This document shows, in pieces, positions 36,984 to 49,589 of a DNA stretch of 64,000 nt. Each line of letters starts with the position of its first letter. Positions within the stretch are counted from its first letter, which is position 1. The notes below the pieces were generated by a model, which worked only from the letters and a program-made list of their open reading frames with translations, did not search any database and had not been told where the DNA came from. A program made the position numbers and the translations under genes. Origin of the DNA: Sipunculus nudus (lineage: Eukaryota > Annelida > Sipuncula > Golfingiida > Sipunculidae); NCBI GenBank assembly GCA_026874595.1, contig CM049316.1, positions 76,640,676 to 76,704,675 of the forward strand, in the 5' to 3' direction.

Positions 36984-37968
36984 CACTATTTGGCTTGTTG
37001 TAAAATCCTGGATTAACATTTCAGGTTACCGGGAAATAATTTGTAGCGGGCATAATCTGGACTTGCTCAATGGCCTTACCCTTAAATGAAGCGACCCAAA
37101 TAACAACCGCCTGAATAGGCCTTAAATCTGCACTTCACATTATCAAATGTCACTGTGTATACAAAGCTCCAGAGTTCACTCAAATTAGAAGCCTTGTGCA
37201 TGCGACCGCTCTGTAACTATTGATAATGATACCAAAAGTGAAACGATAACAATTCAATCTAAGAAGAAGTTAGGTTTCTAATTAGGAACTGAAGCCTTCC
37301 TCTCGCGTTTCACTGTGCTTTGCCAGGGCGACCCAACTAGAAGACCATGACACAGAGTCCGCTCAATAAATTCCCTAGGTACATGGAAAATTGACTGTGC
37401 TAGCTCAACATTAACAATTTCATTGGAATGCCTTTGTACCTACTCTATTTTAACAAGTATCCCGGGGGTCATGACGCGTAGATGACCTCTGACACTGAGG
37501 AATTCTATCAACTAAGATGGTTGTCATTTTAGTATTAGTAGTTAGTCGTGGATAATTAGTGGAATGTTTTATCTTAAAATTTAGAAATCTATTTCAGTAT
37601 AGAAAGTGTTTGAATGGCTCCTGTTGTGACACGACATTCCTGATTTCCAAGTTTGAAAATGCCAACAAGAAAGTGTAAAAAAATAAAGAATATGTACATG
37701 CTGCTACTAGTCTTCTACAGCTGAAAAAGCTTTTCAGGATCAATAAGTTCATATCCCATATCCATATCCCCGACATAAAATTGTATACCCGTATAAAGGT
37801 AATAATAACATGCAGTTTTGTGAAGAACGAAATGTATAATATACTGCTGTAAAAAAAAAAAAGAAAAATTGATGTATAGAGGATATACAATGTGTGACAC
37901 ACAATGGCGGGGAACAAAGAGACACTTCCAGACCATTGTCATTTAATTTACAAACAAGACAGAAAAAG

Positions 37969-38612
37969 CAATACACACATTAAGACCCTTTGAAAGATAA
38001 TATCAGCTTATGGACTCATGACGGTTAAGACACCCGGAGATTTAGTATTCTATAATTATTTTCTCAAGAGATCAAAGTTCACAGTAATTACGCTGGGCCG
38101 TCATGCAGCACCCATTAGTGTTAACGCAATTACAATCAGTTCAAGCTTTACCATTCATCGTTTTCAGTGGTACATCTCTTTGAAGCAATAGTTTAATTCA
38201 AAATTAACTGTTTTTTCAAATCCCAAGGTGTTTCTAGAAATGAACGTGCAAAAAGAAACATCGTCTACAGGATATATCCCTTCTTAGCAAAACCAATACA
38301 CACATTAAGACCCATTGAACGTTGAGATCAGCATATTGATTCATGACGGTGATGACACCCAGCATGCTTTAATTAGTTTATCAAGAGATCAAAGTTTACA
38401 TACTAATTACGCTGGGCCGTCATGCAGCACTCGTTTGTGTTAATGCAGTTAAATGCATTACTAGTTTTACCATTCATCCGTTTTTCAGTGTTACCTCTCG
38501 TTTGTGCAATAGTTTAATTTAAAATTTATTGTTTTTTTTTTAAATCCCGAGGAGTTTCTTAAAATGAACGTGCAAAAAAATAACATCGTCTAAAGGGAAT
38601 ATCCCTCCTTAG
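37969..38612. repeat. Two tandem units of about 325 bp
   Basis: CAATACACACATTAAGACCC starts at 37969 and again at 38294. Shared blocks follow in the same order: TCATGACGGT, AGAGATCAAAGTT, ATTACGCTGGGCCGTCATGC, TTTACCATTCATC, CAATAGTTTAATT, AATGAACGTGCAAAAA, ACATCGTCTA. The second unit ends near CCTCCTTAG. About 85% similar by eye, so an ageing direct duplication with no coding content. Confidence 0.85.
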
Positions 38613-39488
38613 TTAGTTTGCTTGTATATATGTTTGGTATGTTACCCTGTGCTAGAGCATATCTTTCTCTCTAGGGTAGAATTACTAAACGGGTAAAAAT
38701 TTCGACCGCAATTACTTGAGTAAGATACTTATAAGCAAATGCTGATATTCACTCCTTTCTCCTTAAAAGTCGTTTGTAGGAGTGATCTTCAAGTTTCTAA
38801 ACTGAAAATCTGCTGAAACTGTGCATGTTAACTTTAAATTGAACGTGTTTTTGATGGCGCGTCAAGTTTATATTGGTTTCTAGTAAATCACCGGTCGTCC
38901 CTAATTCAACACCGCTGCATTACTGTGACTGAGCGTTATTACCCAAAAGACTTAGGTTACACCACTAAATGAAAAGTGATTGTCCGTGTCGTGTCATGGA
39001 CATCACTCACAGCGGTAAACAAATCTATCAGACGACAAGCAGGGAGTATAATCCGGCCTCCACCAGACACCTTTGAGTCTAATTGATAGGTTCTTAGAAT
39101 TTCAAATGAAACGATGACTTTGCGATCCGTTACTCGTTTGTCATCAAGTCGTCCTTGAGCAGACATGGCAGATAACAGGACAATGACCTGCCAGTTGGAT
39201 TGCTCGGTGACAGTGTTTATGGTTACTGCTTTCTAGTTATGAAGTAAAACAAATCATACCATTTGATGTATAACAAAACGTCAAACTTTACATAATGGCC
39301 CGTCACTGGGTCTCCAGGTTGATTGTTTTTTTTTAAATGCTTGTCAAATTAAGGATTTTTATTCGTCGTACACTCGGATGTTAATTTGATCAATTGCTAT
39401 CCGTCTTTTAACTGAGAAGGCATGTTTTTTATTTTCATTCTATATTTTTTCTTGCTTACTCCTAACATTTATGTATAAATATACTATT

Positions 39489-39492
<4 letters not shown>

Positions 39493-39545
<53 letters not shown>
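39493..39545. repeat. (TA)n microsatellite
   Basis: About 26 TA units. Confidence 0.9.
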
Positions 39546-39549
<4 letters not shown>

Positions 39550-41222
39550 ATGCGTTTGTGTCATGTCTCTTAAGAATGTTTAAAAGTCCCATTCTTCTCT
39601 GTTTTATATGAACAGGGACGGAATTACGAGAAACGCAGGGGGCCCGCCCTTTTATGCTTTTTAAACTTATATGAACTTATTAAAGCTTAAACTTCCGGAA
39701 GGGTGATACCTTATCTTATACCCTTCACCTGCGGGAAAATCCGCCTTTTTATATATTTGTTGGATCTAAAATAGGTTAACTAGAACAAAAGGGCTATATT
39801 TTCGAAGAGTCAATTTAAAGAAACAAATGCAGTTAGAGAACACTTGATAAATGCCGTTGTTGTTCACGTTTTATCAAAGTCAAAATGGTAAATGTCACGA
39901 TGTTCGGTTGGTCAAGGACAACTTCTTAGCCATAGTCCTTCAGCTGTTGTAAATAAGGTTTTACCACAATTCACTAGATGGGCAAGGAACATCCAGAACA
40001 AAGAGTTAATTTCTATAATGCTGATGGAACAGTCATACTTGAACATCATTTATCTATGTTAAAGGGCCATTAAAATAATTTGTAAAGTTGATTTAAATTA
40101 TGAATGTAATTAATTATATTTTAAAGGTTGAAAGTGTGTAAACTGAAACCCCAGAGGTAAAACTCTTCTGAACATTCCTTTATTTTAATTAACTGCTGTC
40201 ACAGATGCTGATAATTGTATTGAGGGCAATATTTATGGTAAAGCTAGAAACAACTATATCATTCTTTAGACTAGGTATGCTTTGTTGTTATGGCATATTG
40301 AGACTTTTCCTTGTGCGAACCTTCTATTCAATAATTGCTGTTTCAGATAACTGTATCTCTCTCGTGTGCTTGCCTATTTTGTTGATTTATTGCTGGAAAA
40401 TGTTTCGAATATTTATAAAGAAAATTAAATAAAGAAATCCAATTTAATTGTCTGAATTCGATGAGGACTTGCATACATGATCAGTTTGTCAGTCTGTACA
40501 TCTGTCTCCTCAAAATTACTGCTGAAACCTGGTAGATAAATTTTGTACTGCAAGAATGATCAGTCACACAGTCTGTTATTTATGTTTAATCTGTTCCAGG
40601 AATTATTGTTCCCTCATAAAGGTTGAAACGTTTCATAATCATACAAAATGCTAAATTATAATTTTTCATAGTCTTATTTTTTATCAGCTCGTTTGATAAT
40701 ATTTGTATTTTTAATGGGGCTTAATGAATGAATAAAAAAACTGAAATAATTTAACCTAAAAATAAGTGATATATCCGCAAGAGAACAAATGATTTGTCTG
40801 AGGCTGATTATGCACAGAACCAGCGAGTAATATTACGTGATGATTAGAATGGATGAAAATTATTTTCCGCTAACCCGTAGAATGTAAGATATAAATATGT
40901 GCATGAAAGATTGCTTTTTTTCGGGAAACCAGAAATAACATGTCAAAACTCAAGTTAACCCCTTCCACATGTCTTTTTTTTTGTCTAGGCTAACAATTTA
41001 TGTAACCTGATCATTGGATTAAGAGTTTTTGTTTCTCTGACAGACAAATCGAATTTCCCTTGTAAAGACAATTTGTTTTGTCCCTTCTTGCAAGCATCTG
41101 CGTTTGCAATTTCTGGCCTTTGTACAAGTAAGTTTGGATTTCACGCCCATTTATTTTCAAAATAATGATGGCATGCATTCGAACAATAGCGCCGATGGGG
41201 AAAAATGTCTAATCCACACTGT

Positions 41223-41333
41223 CCATTTATTAATCCAAAAATATATGTATAGAATAAATCCATTTATTATTCCAAAAATATATGTATAAAATAAATTCAT
41301 TTATTATTTCAAAAATATATGTATAAATAAATA
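41223..41333. repeat. Three tandem 37-bp units
   Basis: The unit starts CCATTTATTAATCCAAAAAT and repeats at 41223, 41260 and 41297 with a few substitutions. The spacing is exactly 37 bp. Confidence 0.85.
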
Positions 41334-42423
41334 GTGGAGACTGTTAATTGTTACATTATATATGAGTAAACTGGCCGAATAACTAAGTAACTCTTAGAAA
41401 CAAGGTTGAGGTCTCCTAAACAGGAAAAGGAACCTGTCCTCCGACTAGATTTAATTAATAGGTACTGTTTCGGTTACCAGCAATTAATGGACTTAAAGGG
41501 TAAACACTGGGGTGTATGTCTGTCTGTTTGCCCGTTTCGGTATTTAGGATATCTCTAAACGATGTGGATGGGATTCGATTGATTATGTGATAAGATAATA
41601 AAAGAAATCAAGGAAGACAAGTGCAAATGTTTTGGAGTTGCCCGATGATGTTGATTATGGTCCATTTTGTCGTTTAATCAAACATGCTCGCACTGACATC
41701 TGGTGGGTTAATTTGATCCTAGAAGAAAAGAAGCTCACCAGACAAAGTTACTACTTTAAGTTAAAACTATTACTGAATTTATTCTTTTCTTCACTTTCAT
41801 ACTTCCCCAAAAAATAAGTTATAAAATATACCTTCCTATATACCAGAATGTAAACCATATATTTTGATACATATTCCCAACGGAATATAACGGAATAGTT
41901 GGAATATTTTATTATAATTGGAATTGATAATAACTTTTTAAGTATAGGTTTTAAAGTGATATGGTTTACAAAGTACATTTGAATAGGCTCATACAGCTAA
42001 GGATATATAAATCCTCCAAACATATGAACCCAAGTTTTTTTTTCAAAAACATATTTAAGTAAATCTGCCGACTGTTAAATTGACGAAATGATTACTTATT
42101 CCAGCAAACAAGAACGGCACTGCCAAAGCTAAAACCCAAAAACTATGTACATTATATAGTATTGCAACGCCCTACATATTTGTATATTCCTTTTCTCTGG
42201 TTAACATTTAAAGTTTCCAGAACATCTGATGGAATTCCCTGTAGATACTCTGGCAGACCAATCTACATTTAGTTGAAAAATGGCTGCTTTTTCCCTCATT
42301 GTTTAAATGTTTTTTACAACAAAAGGGATTTGCAATTCCCTCAGGAACAATCAACTGAAAACCTGAATTTACAAATAATCGATTTAACGACAGACCGTGG
42401 CAGTACATTACAGTCCGTAATAT

Positions 42424-42514
42424 ATTGTGTACTGTGTACACTATGACGTTGTACTTTTGTACAATTGTGTACAATATAACTGTATTCAATATAGCCTTGT
42501 ATAATAGTGTACAC
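42424..42514. repeat. TGTAC-rich patch
   Basis: At least six TGTAC words fall within about 90 bp, including the palindromes GTGTACAC and TTGTACAA. A low-complexity tract. Confidence 0.5.
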
Positions 42515-42614
42515 TGAACGCATCATTGCTGAACTTTTAAAACGTTTATTTATCTTCAGCAAATACTGATTTACTTTTAAATAATCCATATATTGAACTG
42601 TTTGCATTTTCTCT

Positions 42615-42625
42615 CCCCCCCCCCC
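42615..42625. repeat. Poly-C tract
   Basis: Eleven C after CTCT. Confidence 0.85.
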
Positions 42626-43764
42626 ATGTCTACGTGATAAAGTAACAATAAACATATATGCAATGGTATTTAAAATTTAGTATGACGTTCTATATAAATT
42701 ATAATATATACCTCTCGAGGAATCTGGTGGTTGGTGTCTCACTTGTTCATATATAATTTGTAACTAAGTTAAAATGTGAGATACAACGTAAAAAGGTGTA
42801 AAACATTTGATCATATGTTTGGTTCGTGACCAGAATGAAGTGTAGATTCTGTATTCAGCTTTCAGTGCTGACTAAAAGTTATGTTCCTCTCTGTTTTATC
42901 TTTAAATTATTACTTGTTGAGATCACAAATAGATGTTAAAATTAATTACCTGTTTTCTTGCAGACTAATATTCTTGTGTGGCCGCAGCTTGACATAACAC
43001 CTGCGCTTAAGAAAAACCTATTTTTATTGTCAAGTCTTACAAGCTACCAGTCCAATCTTTGAAAAAGAATACATCTTTTTCAACGCGCGTAGGGAACGCA
43101 ATGTTCATTCCATATCGTGGAATTTAGACGTGTTTAGGTTACATTAGTAATAACTTTCTCCGAAACTGCATTTTCAAAGTTGAACACGTGTGGGCATTGA
43201 ACAGGGAATACATATTGTTTGTACGGGTCCAGATACACGGTCCGGGAAGATTGTATTGTCTAGGCCAAGACATGGGGTCTACTACATGAACGTTCTGATT
43301 TGCACATTAGAATATCCTGTGTCCTTTCCATCGTTTTATTATTTGACAATGAAATCGCATATGGCCGCAAAAATTTGCTAAATATTTAAGTTTTTGAAAA
43401 AGAAGTATAAGGACTTCCTTTAACTTATCTTCTCTATCATGTAATCTAAACCCATGCGGTCATGCTCGTTTCATTTCTAATGTGACCTGTTAGATTAATT
43501 TCTATGTGCATTTGAGATAGTTGTCTTATTTAATTACTGGAAGCAAACTGTTATACACAAAACGATTTGTAGAAAAGGGTCAAGGCTAAAATATTCAAGT
43601 TGAAAACTAATAAGAAAACTCATTGGTGCAACATTGGTCTGTGCGTATATTTTTGCTTTAACACTTACTCTTATTGAAATTAAACCGAACTATAAAACGT
43701 TGAAGTAATATAAAAACACATGATATGAAATTCGACGTATTCATATTAAAATAATATCAAAAAG

Positions 43765-44705
43765 TAGTCAACCAGGCGAGTTCAGCACTGTCCATTTCAG
43801 CATACAGGATGTATTGATGATGTATACTTTCACTGCCTACCAGCAACAAACTTAAATTGAATACCGACAAGACTGGTGTTATGCCTGTCGGATCTCAGCC
43901 CTTCAAAGAATGATTGACAGTGAGTCCATACACATTGGTGGCTGCACTGTTCCTTTTCAAACTTCACTGAAGTATCTAAGTGTTAAGATTGATCGGTATC
44001 TTTCTATGCATGATTAAATTAGTAATATATGTCGTGCGGCCTTTCTCGAGCTCCGCCGTATAGCTTCCATCCGGCATTTCCTCTCTTCTAATGCGTGCTG
44101 TCGTCACATTTGCACCACAGAAATATCTCGCCTGGATTTCCGTAATTCAGTTCTTGCTAGGTTACCGGAAGAGCAAGTCTCGCAGCTGTAGATGGGTCTG
44201 AATAATGCTGCGCGCCTCATTGTTAAGAAGCGTAGGACTGACAGCGTCACGCCGCTGCTCAGACAGCTCCATTGGCTTCCCGTCAAGTACCGCGTACAAT
44301 ACAAATTGCTATTTTTGTTGATCGGCATTTTGATGGCTCACTTCCATCATATTTGTCTGAAACATTGATAATCTATCGGCCCTTGCGTATGCTGCGCTCG
44401 GCTGGCGGTAATCTTCTTAAAGTACCGTAGTGTAATGTGAAAGCCGGTAAATTTTTCTCCGTTTCATAGTCTGGTATTCTCTTCCTATTACACTTAGAAA
44501 ACCTTCGACCTTTGCATAATTAAAAACTAATTTAAAAACGTATCTCTTTCGACAAGCTTTTGGTATTTATTATGCATCATTTCCTTTTCTTGGGACAGGC
44601 ACAGGGAGCAGATTTCAATGAAACTGAATGTGGGTATGTGTGTGCGTGAATTGCTCTATGAGTTCGACCATCGGAGAATTCGCGGTATATATATATATAA
44701 TATTA
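43765..44705 (+). mobile_element. CR1/L2-like non-LTR retrotransposon, truncated 3' half
   Basis: The translation passes through recognisable reverse-transcriptase landmarks in the expected order, with frameshifts and one TAG stop. These are CIDDV, then NKLKLNTDKTGVMPVGS (43845-43895), SLKYLSVKIDRYLSM (43970-44010), LDFRNSVLARLP (44133-44170, counterpart of DYCNSLL), NNAARLIV (44200-44225), LRQLHWLPVKYRVQYKL (44257-44307), then LRSAGGNLLKVP and a WNSLP-like segment with FKTNLKTYLFRQAFG near 44515-44560. The 3' end (GAGTTCGACCATCGGAGAA then GCGGTATATATATAA) matches the CR1/L2-type terminus, where a stem is followed by GCGCTATATAAAT-like repeats. It is 5' truncated, as usual for this class, and dead. 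No target duplication was identified. Confidence 0.85.
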
Positions 44706-44709
44706 TTAA

Positions 44710-46660
44710 AATTTACCGAGATAAATCTTAAGTGACATCTAGTACTTAACTCATTTCTGCGATCATTAAAGCGCAGTCAAGAACAGATTACCGCATGTTT
44801 ATCAAATTATAACATTTTTTCTCATGTCAGTAGTGGCATTTTCGAAAGTTTTGGTGTGCATTCAACATTTTCGTTTAAAAAGGACACTGGAGTAACATCT
44901 GACTAATTCTCCACGTTTGGCTTCATTAATTCCGCATTATGTCCATTTAATTAGAAAACATACCAATCTAAATGAGTTTTTCGTGTTTATAAGATCAGGT
45001 TTGATCTTCTAGCTTTAGTCTGCGTTAGTAGAAGAGCGTTTGTGACGTAAATTGCGGTTGAGTTTAATTAGCATCCATGCAAGCAAGAACAGATCATTGA
45101 TGGGAGGATTATAGAGGACCGGAGTTTATTTTCAAGGGGGTTTAGTAGTATCCGGTATTATGCATATATCTGCAAATGTTTATAGAAAACATATCATTTT
45201 TAACTGCTTATATGTAAAATTATGTATTTGTTTTAAAAGTCAAGAAGTTAGGAAATTCCGATATGGACAGAAAGACGTCAGACAAGAATTTTTGTTTAAA
45301 CCCAGAAAATTGTGATGCTCTTTCAACCGTAAATTGCTTCGTGCTAGGCTGCCACCATGAACGACCCATTTTTCAAATCTCTCCAAGAAAACAGGTAATA
45401 TGGAAAACCCTGGTAACAAAATGGATCATGCGGCTTTTTTTTTAATCTGTGAAAGCAACGCAATATAGTAAAATAAAGTATGACCCAACCGTGCCTGTTC
45501 CTCTCACCTACAGTTCAAGTTCTCACGATCAACATTTGCAAAGATGCCTCGGTCCATATGATTTTCCCACGCCACATCTGTTATGCTCTTAATTTAGAAA
45601 TGAAAGGCAGATAAAAAGAATATAAAGACGTAAATTCTTGTAATATGACGAAATTTATTAAAGAATGTTTACTTTGAGAATTAAAAATTTCTCGGGATGC
45701 AGTTGGTGTCCACAACAATATGTAGAGAAATTATCTTGGTCATTCTGCGTATAGCAGGTTTGTTTGACACTTTAGATTTTTTCTAAGATTTTATAAACAT
45801 TCGCACAAGTTTAGGTGTATGTCATTGCCTGTTAAAATGCCTTTCTAAAATAATTCTCGTGAAATGGGGGACAGGGAAACTAATTAATGTCTGCATATGT
45901 CGACCACAATCACAGCGCCAGTTTGCTCGGGTCGTAGCCTGCCGCATTCACGGACGACCCCTTGTTTGCCAATTCATTAAGTCCTAACGTTATCATCAGT
46001 GGATCATTTCATTAATTGGGATAAAAGACCGATGGCTGTCCCATGCTTGCTTGAATGATATCCCTTTGATGTCTTGATTTATTCGTTTATGTTTTGCATG
46101 GCGTTTTTACCTAAGGGTCATTAAATAACCAAATGATCTATCAGTTTCGATTAAATGATGAAAGTTGCAAAACGGTTTAAACCAGACAGCACTGAATCAC
46201 TGACAACAATCGGGGGATAATTACGACTGATCAGAAAAATCTTCTTACGTCAGCACCTGCAACTGACTACATTTCAATTTATTTTTTATGAAGAGTTATC
46301 TGTCGTTCAATCGTAAAAACTGGACCAGGTGTTGTGATTAATACACAAAATAATTTAATTACTTCGTGGTTCATATAGTTTTATTTTAATTAAACTCGCT
46401 TATGTTTAGCTTTTTGAAAATTAATGTACTAATTTTAGATATTTGATCTTTTAGAAATCCAATATTGAAATCTTATGACCAAACTGTTAACTTTTGTTAA
46501 CATATAAATATTTGAACTGATAGATTCATAAAATGATTGAATTAGTGTGTCATTTGACACGTTTGATATAACATTCTTATAAATGAATCGATCGTCCTCG
46601 GCAGTAATAAAAGGAAGGCCTAAAGATGGCTGTCTGTTGAAAGAGGATGCTGATGACCAT
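44710..46660. other. No supported gene except one weak exon candidate
   Basis: AT-rich DNA. The candidate exon at 45263-45394 is listed separately. Confidence 0.45.
45263..45394 (+). CDS. Weak candidate initial exon
   Basis: Product not recognised. An ATG at 45263 opens 44 codons ending exactly at CAG|GTAATA, an acceptable 5' splice site. The peptide holds several cysteines (FCLNPENC and later CFVLGCHHERPIFQISPRK). The C-xxx-GC arrangement followed by F.I..RK is faintly like the start of a THAP-type zinc finger, but the defining C2CH remainder would have to lie in another exon that I cannot see. A chance ORF is just as likely. Confidence 0.2.
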
Positions 46661-46710
46661 GTCATTTATTTGGTGGAGGTAACCGCAGACTTGTGTAATT
46701 TTGAACTGAA

Positions 46711-47079
46711 GATCTGCAGAGTTTCCATTTTGGTTTGGGACTACTTGACAGGGCGGTACCACTCGCTTCTTATAATCTTATTTGTATCCTGGTGTCACCA
46801 AGGCCCGGTGTCTACCGCAACAGCAGGTCCTGGGTCTCTAATCATCCCAAATGCTGGGTCATACACCGAGAACCTCCTCCCCCCCCCCCCCCCCCCCAAA
46901 AAAAAGACGCAGTTTTGTGTGAGTGATATACGGCTGTGGGGCACACCCTTCCCAAATAACGTGCTCAGCACTCACCCTGGGTGGGGGCCGACCGTTAAAA
47001 ATCTCACCGCCTCGGTTGAGATTCGAACGCACGATCTCTCCGGCTTTGAAGGCCCTACCCCTGAGCAACAGAAGCCGGT
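46711..47079 (-). mobile_element. tRNA-derived SINE, copy A
   Basis: On the minus strand the element starts at 47079 with CCGGCTTCTGTTGCTCAGGG. It has box A around TGCTCAGGGGTAGGGC and box B GCGTTCGAATCTC (47021-47033), then GCCGAGGCGGTGAG and a body shared in order with copy B (51202-51630): GGCCCCCACCCAGGGTGAG, AGCCGTATATCAC, CCGGGCCTTGGTGACACC, CCGCCCTGTCAAGTAGTCC and AACTCTGCAGATC. Its internal C/A tract has grown to C19A8 (46879-46905), against C6A3 in copy B. A plus-strand 202-codon ORF crossing it is spurious read-through of the SINE antisense strand. The tail and target duplication are unclear. Confidence 0.85.
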
Positions 47080-47084
47080 ACATA

Positions 47085-48110
47085 ACCTTCTCATGCTGAC
47101 TCTCTTCCATTTTAATTTCAGAATAAATGATTTTTACTCATCCTTACATGTCATGAAAACCTCGTTCATGAAAACCGAAAGTTTAAGTTAAAATGTTAAG
47201 GCTTCATGTTAATTTGCATTGAACTAAATGCTGTGCAGGATCTTTTAGATTAACATTTCTAACACAGAATTAAAAGGAAATCTAGGAAAAGTACAACAAT
47301 AGAAAAAAGGAATAATAGAAGTCATATTTTCTTCATTTCAAGGTTGTTTGTAGCCAGTTGCACTAATCATCAAGAACCTTATTCATTGAATTTGTTCCTT
47401 TCCGGCATATAGACCTGGTAAATCATTCCTTCGGGGTGTTTAAACATGGACATCACGCCCATCACCATTATTTAAAAAGTAGATGCTCGGACTGTGTTTG
47501 ATTATGGGCAGGACACAGGTCAAGTAGTAATTTTCGTTGTACTACCCGAGGGAATGTCTCCGGTTCCGTCGCCGAAAGAGTAATAAATATGAAATCCTGA
47601 TAAAAACACCGAGAATCCTCCTTGTATTTCGGTACGATCAACAGTATTTGATTTCTGATTCATTCCCAACCGGTGCAAGTGAAACCGAAATACGAGAGCA
47701 TTCAAACTAATAAGCCTGTTTTAAATGAAATGTATCATTTATTGTCTGCATAAGGGAAAACTGAGTATCAGTAGCATAATTACCTTCCAACTATTTGTTC
47801 ATTCGGGTTGCTTTAAATGTTCCAGACAGTAAAATATGTTTGCACTTGGTTGATTCTTTGGTTCCTTTGTCCGTTCAAAACTTGACTCGAACAGATATGA
47901 ACGGACTTTGCTAATGGCAGAAAAAGAGGTCGGCCAGTGAACTTGTTTTAATTGATTCTTTTATATTTTGAGATAGGACAATTTCTTTGTCCCGGTCATT
48001 CGTTGGTATCAGGGACGCCTTTGTTCTAGAGCTCCCTGTGAACCATGTTGTTGAATTGTGACACTGTATAGAACACGAGAAACTTTGATAACTCTCCTTG
48101 CAGGGGCATA
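47085..48110. other. No supported gene
   Basis: No recognisable coding, RNA or repeat content. Confidence 0.45.
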
Positions 48111-48115
48111 TGTAT

Positions 48116-48271
48116 TGTTACGGAGTGACTTTAAAGCGGACCGAACTGTCTCGCTAGTAAAGCTTGCTTTTCTAGCGAAGCGGTCGGTATACCGGACGTG
48201 TGCGCCACCCACATGGGTTCGAATCCCGGATAGCCCCAGTATTTTCCCCTGAATAATTTGTCTTCGTAACA
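48116..48271 (+). mobile_element. 156-bp LTR-ended mini-element with internal tRNA-like promoter
   Basis: Begins TGTTACGGAG and ends CTTCGTAACA, an inverted terminal pair close to the TGTTAC..TTCCGTAACA ends of the 12778 LTR. It is flanked by GTAT on both sides (48112-48115 and 48272-48275). Inside lies a tRNA-like segment: box A-like CTAGCGAAGCGGTC (48171-48184) and a perfect box B, GGGTTCGAATCCC (48214-48226). A chimera of LTR-like ends with a Pol III promoter in only 156 bp resembles a terminal-repeat mini-element (TRIM) more than an ordinary SINE, which would have an A- or simple-repeat tail. Its class is inferred. Confidence 0.6.
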
Positions 48272-49092
48272 GTATGCTAAGACTGCAGACTTCTTGTTCG
48301 TATAAGAAATATTCTGCTGTGCGTTTCAGCCATTTTCAGTTCGTATGGCCCTGGAGATACGGGGTGGTTAAAGCAGCTTCCGGGCGCTATTGAAACTTTA
48401 TTTGACTCACGTATAACTTTAAATGTCTCGTGATCTAAATTTGTTTACCTTTCGTTCCCTACAGAACGTTCGATCAGACAATCAACTTTTGACTGTATTG
48501 AATGTTATGTATAATTGGTGGCAAATAGTATTTTTATTCATATCCAGTTCTGCCAGAGGAAAATCAGACATGTCGTCATCAGACTTAATTTACCTGTCTG
48601 GTTAAACATAAATAATGCATTAGTTATTGACTTTTCGTTTAGTCCTATGGTTACATTTTATTCTCCTTAACAAATATTAGCAAATTGCCTTTATCCATAA
48701 CTGTATGGACTAGACAACAGCAACGGGGCGCATACCTTCGACAACGTCAGAATTTTTTCAAAATCATTTAAAAAATTATCCCTGGACTAAAGGCCCCCCT
48801 CGTCCACTGTTTCATTGAAATATGATCTTGATGTTTTTATATCCTGTACTTATATAACAGATAGGCAGAACGACAGACCGCGATTTTGTATAATTGCTTC
48901 GATCATGAAAAAAGCCAAATCATATATTATTTGCATAAACGACGCACCTATTTCATATTCATTCCATGTTCATACCTATATAGGGTATTGGTAGATATAC
49001 TGATCTTGCTTCACAAAGATAGAACGAGGAATTGCTTGGCTGTGAGAATTTTAAATTCAAATCTCTTTCTCTTTAATTACGCCTTTAGATAA

Positions 49093-49193
<101 letters not shown>

Positions 49194-49517
49194 TTGAATT
49201 TCTATCGGTATATATATGCATACATATATACACATACACATACACACATACACACACATATATATATTAGACAAAATCTAAAACATAAAACTGCAAAGAG
49301 TAACAAACTAACCAAGAAAAGTAATCAAGTAAACTGAAATATACTAACTGCAAAATTACATTTTGTGGTCGGAGGGAATAAGGACGCGATTGAATACAGG
49401 TCCTGTTTTTTTTCTGATCCACTCTTGCACGGTCACCTCATATTCATCGGAAAGTAGAAATATCCATATACTGATTTACCCCTCCAACCAGACAGACTGT
49501 TCGTTAAAACAACTAAG

Positions 49518-49519
<2 letters not shown>

Positions 49520-49586
<67 letters not shown>
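49520..49586. repeat. (TA)n microsatellite
   Basis: About 33 TA units, just left of the putative LTR. Confidence 0.9.

Positions 49587-49589
<3 letters not shown>

Larger units (their letters stand above)
35760..37968. other. Mostly featureless, with one SINE relic and one poly-C tract
   Basis: No coding similarity was recognised. The SINE relic and homopolymer are listed separately. ORFs on the minus strand at 37.6-37.98 kb are hydrophobic reading frames of AT-rich DNA in three overlapping frames and are not supported. Confidence 0.45.
38620..43764. other. No supported gene
   Basis: Contains the (TA)n at 39.5 kb, the 37-bp triplication at 41.2 kb and a GTGTAC-rich patch at 42.4 kb, each listed separately. 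No coding similarity was recognised. Confidence 0.45.

Noticed and set aside
37594-37976. Three overlapping hydrophobic minus-strand ORFs of 75-107 codons
   Set aside because: Different frames of the same AT-rich DNA, with Phe/Tyr/Leu runs produced by poly-A/T. No membrane-protein family is recognised.
46583-47191. Longest plus-strand ORF in the window (202 codons)
   Set aside because: It reads through the antisense strand of a tRNA-SINE, including a proline/lysine run produced by the C19A8 tract.
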